A stretch of 64,000 bases of DNA from Hymenobacter gelipurpurascens (GTDB taxonomy: Bacteria; Bacteroidota; Bacteroidia; Cytophagales; Hymenobacteraceae). The position numbers and the translations under genes were made by a program. Where the stretch lies: NCBI RefSeq assembly GCF_900187375.1, contig NZ_FYEW01000002.1, positions 62,001 to 126,000 on the forward strand. Reading direction: 5' to 3'. The stretch's first letter is position 1. Every line of letters starts with the position of its first letter. Of the stretch, positions 60,848-64,000 are shown in pieces. The notes under the pieces were generated by a model, which saw nothing but the letters and a program-made list of their open reading frames with translations, made no database searches and was not told the DNA's origin.

Positions 60848-62944
60848 TTACGCTTTCTCGTCTTCTTTCTTGTCAGCAGCTTCGTCGCTTGACAGGGCGT
60901 TCTTCACGCTGTCAACTACGCCGCCAGCAACTTCCTTGGCTTTGTCAAGGATTTCGGAGTGCGAAGCAGCTTCTACTGCGTCGCCTACTACTTCCTTCGC
61001 CTTGTCCAGAGCGGCCGAAGCAGCACCAGTTACAGCAGCCAGGATACCACCTTCAGCGGGAGCTTCTTCTGTGGCCGGAGCCTCAGCAGCAGGAGCCGCT
61101 TTAGGAGCCAGCTTCTGCTCGCCAGCCTGACGCTCGCTGCCCATCATCTTGTCGCGCAGAGCGGACAGAGCATCCAGGTCACCGAGGGTCGACTTTTCAG
61201 CCGTTGCGGGCTTCTTCAGGTCGCTGATTTTGCCTTCGCCTTGTGCCGGAGCAGCAGCGCCGCCAGCAGGCTTCTTCTTCGTGAACTTCGAGTTGCGGGA
61301 ATCTTCTTCCTGCGCCTGGTTGAACACGGCAGTGTGCGAAAGCACGATGCGACGGTCATCCTTCGAGAATTCAACTACGCGGAAGTCCAGCGATTCGCCG
61401 TTCTCAGCCTGCGAGCCATCTTCCTTGGCCAACGACTTAGGATATGCGAAGCCTTCGATGCCGTAAGGCAACTCGAGCACTGCACCGCGGTCGGTTTTCT
61501 CGGTGATGGTAGCTTTGTGCACCGAGCCAGGAGTGAATACCGTCTGGAACGTATCCCAGGGGTTTTCTTCCAGCTGCTTGTGGCCCAGGGCCAGACGACG
61601 GTTGTTTACGTCCAGTTCCAGAACTACTACGTCCAGACGGTCGCCTACCTTCACAACTTCTGAAGGGTGCTTGATCTTCTTGGTCCACGACAGGTCCGAA
61701 ACGTGCACGAGGCCGTCAACACCTTCTTCCAGCTCTACGAACAGGCCGAAGTTGGTCAGGTTACGCACCAGACCGTTGTGCTTGGTGCCTACTGCGTACT
61801 TCGTACCGAAGTCGCCGCGAGTCCATGGATCTTCGCTCAGTTGCTTGATACCCAGGCTCATCTTGCGGTCTTCGCGGTCGAGGGTCAGGATCTGAGCCTC
61901 TACTACGTCGCCCTGCTTGATGAAGTCCTGCGGGTTACGCAGGTGCTGGCTCCAAGACATTTCCGAAACGTGGATCAGGCCTTCTACGCCGGGGATGATT
62001 TCCATGAATGCGCCATAGTCGGCAACATTCACGATGCGGCCTTTCACCTTCGAGCCTACGCCCATATCGGCGGGCAGCGAATCCCATGGGTGAGGAGTCA
62101 GTTGCTTCAGACCGAGGCTGATACGCTTCTTGGCTTCGTCGAAGTCCAGAACTACGATGTTCAGCTTCTGGTCGAGCTGCAGTACTTCGCTTGGGTGAGC
62201 GATGCGGCCCCACGAGATGTCCGTGATGTGCAGCAGACCGTCTACGCCACCAAGGTCGATGAACACACCAAAGTTGGTCATGTTCTTGATAACGCCCTCG
62301 AGGATCTGGCCTTTTTCCAGGTTGTTGAGGATGGCTTCACGCTGCTTCTCGAGGTCTTTCTCGATCAGGACTTTGTGCGAAACTACCACGTTGTCGAAAG
62401 CGGCGTTGATTTTCACCACTTTCACTTCCATGCGACGACCAACATAGATGTCGAAGTCACGGATAGGCTTCACATCAATCTGCGAGCCGGGCAGGAAGGC
62501 TTCAACGCCGTCCAGATCCATGATCAAACCACCTTTGGTGCGGCGCTTTACTACACCTTCCAGAACGGTATCGTTCTCCAGAGCGTCGTAAATCGACTTC
62601 CAGGCCTGCTTGATCTTCGCCTTCTTGCGCGAAAGGATCAGCTGACCGTTGGCATCTTCTTGGTCTTCGATGAATACCTCTACCTGGTCACCGATTTTGA
62701 GGTCGGTCAGGTCGCGGAATTCCGTGATAGACACCAGACCATCGGATTTGAAGCCGATGTTCAGGATTACATCGCGGTCGGTGATACCTACCACGGTACC
62801 TTTTACTACTTCTTCTTCCTGTACCGTCGTGAGGGTCTCACCGTACATCTGCTCCATTTCGGCGCGCTGCTCAGCGGTATAGTTACCACCGAAGCTGCTG
62901 GCTCCAACGTTGTCCCAGTCGAAGTTGTCTACTAATTCTGCCAT
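60848..62944 (-). CDS. rpsA: 30S ribosomal protein S1
   Basis: Binds mRNA on the small ribosomal subunit, important for initiation where Shine-Dalgarno pairing is weak, as in Bacteroidota. 698 residues from MAELVDNFDWDNVG. Six S1 (OB-fold) repeats are visible, including KGTVVGITDRDVILNIGFKS, EGVIKNMTNFGVFIDLGGVD, and KGRIVNVADYGAFMEIIPGV. The last 110 residues are not part of an S1 fold: a Lys/Pro/Ala linker, then two copies of an amphipathic helix of the type ALDKAKEVVGDAVEAA and an acidic end. The frame runs 32 codons further upstream, but over the promoter and leader. Strong terminator follows. Confidence 0.95.
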   Translation of the reverse strand: MAELVDNFDWDNVGASSFGGNYTAEQRAEMEQMYGETLTTVQEEEVVKGTVVGITDRDVILNIGFKSDGLVSITEFRDLTDLKIGDQVEVFIEDQEDANGQLILSRKKAKIKQAWKSIYDALENDTVLEGVVKRRTKGGLIMDLDGVEAFLPGSQIDVKPIRDFDIYVGRRMEVKVVKINAAFDNVVVSHKVLIEKDLEKQREAILNNLEKGQILEGVIKNMTNFGVFIDLGGVDGLLHITDISWGRIAHPSEVLQLDQKLNIVVLDFDEAKKRISLGLKQLTPHPWDSLPADMGVGSKVKGRIVNVADYGAFMEIIPGVEGLIHVSEMSWSQHLRNPQDFIKQGDVVEAQILTLDREDRKMSLGIKQLSEDPWTRGDFGTKYAVGTKHNGLVRNLTNFGLFVELEEGVDGLVHVSDLSWTKKIKHPSEVVKVGDRLDVVVLELDVNNRRLALGHKQLEENPWDTFQTVFTPGSVHKATITEKTDRGAVLELPYGIEGFAYPKSLAKEDGSQAENGESLDFRVVEFSKDDRRIVLSHTAVFNQAQEEDSRNSKFTKKKPAGGAAAPAQGEGKISDLKKPATAEKSTLGDLDALSALRDKMMGSERQAGEQKLAPKAAPAAEAPATEEAPAEGGILAAVTGAASAALDKAKEVVGDAVEAASHSEILDKAKEVAGGVVDSVKNALSSDEAADKKEDEKA

Positions 62945-63027
62945 TAGTTTGCGTATAGCCCTGCTGTACACGTCCGGCTCAGGGCCAACTCCGGAACGCG
63001 TTTTTACTTGATACACAGTGCCAAAGC

Positions 63028-63050
63028 ACCGGCCCGCCACCCTGGCGGGG
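63028..63050 (-). promoter_or_regulatory. Hairpin in the rpsA leader
   Basis: CCCGCCA and TGGCGGG enclose a 3-base loop just downstream of the predicted rpsA transcription start, giving a stable GC-rich stem at the very 5' end of a leader of about 105 bases. Confidence 0.45.
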
Positions 63051-63053
63051 GCG

Positions 63054-63061
63054 CAAAGATA
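63054..63061 (-). promoter_or_regulatory. -7 promoter element for rpsA
   Basis: TATCTTTG on the minus strand, full TAnnTTTG match, 110 bases before the rpsA start codon. The -33 side shows no clear TTG. Confidence 0.5.
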
Positions 63062-63117
63062 CGGAAGTTAGAGGAGAGTTAGAAATCCTCTATACTACAT
63101 GATAGACCTAGCTTCAA

Positions 63118-63471
63118 TCAGTCTGAAATCAGAACAACATCCTTGAAATACAATTCGATGTATTTCAGCTTACAACTATCTCCTGCAACCAGATTTGACC
63201 CATTATTTGGTACAGTTACCGAAAACCGTTTCCCATGAATAGTATATAACAAGTGAATATTCCGGCTATTTGAACCAGTCACATACCCTGTGACTTCATG
63301 CCCATTCTCCTTTATGTAGTTGCGCCATTTGTGGCGACCAACTTCTAGGCCAGTAAAGAATAGCAACATACTGCATAGTGTGAGAATGTGTTTCTTATTG
63401 CTTCTTAGATTCACTAACCACCTATTTCGATTAGAGCCTGATATTCTTGGTCTTTTATTCATTCGCAACAC
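63118..63471 (-). CDS. Orphan protein with one membrane segment
   Basis: 117 residues. Basic N terminus (MLRMNKRPRISGSNRNRW), one hydrophobic segment (HILTLCSMLLFFTGLEV), then a beta-rich C-terminal part (HEVTGYVTGSNSRNIHLLYT, KRFSVTVPNNGSNLVAGDSC). The second half resembles DUF3592-type sequences in pattern (a Tyr-containing strand, a turn, then a DSCKLKY strand), but I cannot assign it. Codon use is AT-rich compared with the rest of the window. An ATG three codons later (63462) is also possible. Confidence 0.55.
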   Translation of the reverse strand: MLRMNKRPRISGSNRNRWLVNLRSNKKHILTLCSMLLFFTGLEVGRHKWRNYIKENGHEVTGYVTGSNSRNIHLLYTIHGKRFSVTVPNNGSNLVAGDSCKLKYIELYFKDVVLISD

Positions 63472-63590
63472 TATAATTATTTACAGTAAGGAAGAGCAGT
63501 TGATATTTCATGAGTAGCCTTTAATCCATATCTCTTATTATTCGTACTGCCCATTACCCCTACCTTAACCATTGCCAAAACAGCCAGTTC

Positions 63591-64000
63591 ATGACCCGAT
63601 TAGAGATTATCAGAAAGACCAGTGTCGCGTACCAGGAAATCCTGCACAAGATTGAAACAAGGAGAAATACCTGGAAAAACGACACCCGCAACCTGATTCT
63701 GGAGCAGCTAAACGAGGTGCAGCGCGAAGTAACCCTGAACTGGTACGTTGATACCGATAACTATCTGGAGAATCGGGAGGTGATATTCCTTTCCTTTAAC
63801 TCCTCCCCTAGCGGTATAAAGACAGTACTGCACGAAGAGGCTGAACAGGAAACCGACTTCCGACACTATGTTAAGAAGGGGGGTGCGCTACTCTATTCCC
63901 AGCTTTCTGACTCTAGAGTGTATGTGAGCATTCAATACCCTGAGATTGTAGAACTCAAGGATTGCGGCGAACCAAAACACCTGGATAGCTTCGAGCCCGA
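63591..64000 (+). CDS. Unidentified protein, 3' end outside the window
   Basis: The frame opens at ATG 63591 (MTRLEIIRKTSVAYQEILHK) and stays open for 136 codons to the window edge. The visible part is soluble, highly charged and mixed alpha/beta: a helical start followed by NWYVDTDNYLENREVIFLSF and GGALLYSQLSDSRVYVSIQY. No family recognised. AT-richer than most of the window, like its neighbour at 63118. Long open frame and regular codon pattern support a real gene. Confidence 0.55.
   Translation, partial: MTRLEIIRKTSVAYQEILHKIETRRNTWKNDTRNLILEQLNEVQREVTLNWYVDTDNYLENREVIFLSFNSSPSGIKTVLHEEAEQETDFRHYVKKGGALLYSQLSDSRVYVSIQYPEIVELKDCGEPKHLDSFEP

Noticed and set aside
61667..62935. Open frame of 422 codons on the plus strand
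   Set aside because: It is the complement of rpsA, whose six S1 domains are unmistakable; the antisense product has no recognisable pattern.

Overview
The window looks like chromosomal DNA of a Bacteroidota member of the Cytophagales, most likely Hymenobacter or a close relative. Evidence: GC near 60% by eye; a type IX secretion C-terminal sorting domain (1343-2305); Bacteroidota-type -7 boxes (TAnnTTTG); starts that are not preceded by Shine-Dalgarno sequences; a 7TM-AraC regulator; and the gene order parA-parB-DUF5683-dapB-lepB, which is familiar from this phylum. No phage, plasmid, transposase, CRISPR array or rRNA was seen. I recognise about 55 protein genes and one tRNA.

Layout. 0-5 kb: a truncated gene, a rhomboid protease, a secreted T9SS protein, a lipase-like hydrolase and a ferredoxin reductase. 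5-11.4 kb: an alpha-glucan block with a GH31 alpha-glucosidase, a protein holding only the N-terminal half of a glycogen-synthase-like glycosyltransferase, a DUF1905/YdeI protein and a branching enzyme. 11.5-19.1 kb: gamma-glutamyltransferase, two small paralogous helical proteins, YceI, two AraC-type regulators and DUF983. 19.3-22.6 kb: two closely related GH13 amylases, one a lipoprotein and one apparently cytosolic, around a DinB gene. 22.8-31.2 kb: D-aminoacylase, a class D beta-lactamase, a frameshifted YdeI gene, aldo/keto reductase, GNAT, DUF421, serine hydrolase, VOC protein and an outer-membrane-like protein. 31.4-41 kb: a fused phosphoserine phosphatase/phosphoglycerate dehydrogenase, a polytopic membrane protein, PBP4-type DacB, a Gfo/Idh/MocA oxidoreductase, a chloroperoxidase-like hydrolase and CTP synthase. 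41.7-53.7 kb: the housekeeping block yidC, parA, parB, two DUF5683 genes, dapB, lepB, ung and apaG. 53.9-63 kb: two methyltransferases, kdsA, a coiled-coil membrane protein, cyanophycin synthetase, tRNA-Cys and ribosomal protein S1. The last 900 bases are AT-richer and hold two orphan genes.

The most striking feature is not a gene. The short word TGGCCTA(G)/(C)TAGGCCA recurs about twice per kilobase on both strands, inside genes, between genes, in hairpin loops and across stop codons. Superimposed on it are several families of long inverted repeats, some nested inside one another. Nearly every convergent gene junction with room carries an unusually long, near-perfect palindrome. These point to a genome-wide repeat system that I cannot assign to a known mechanism.

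All calls rest on reading the sequence and translations by eye; no database search was run. Starts were chosen from family N-termini, signal peptides and promoter positions, because ribosome-binding sites are not informative in this phylum.
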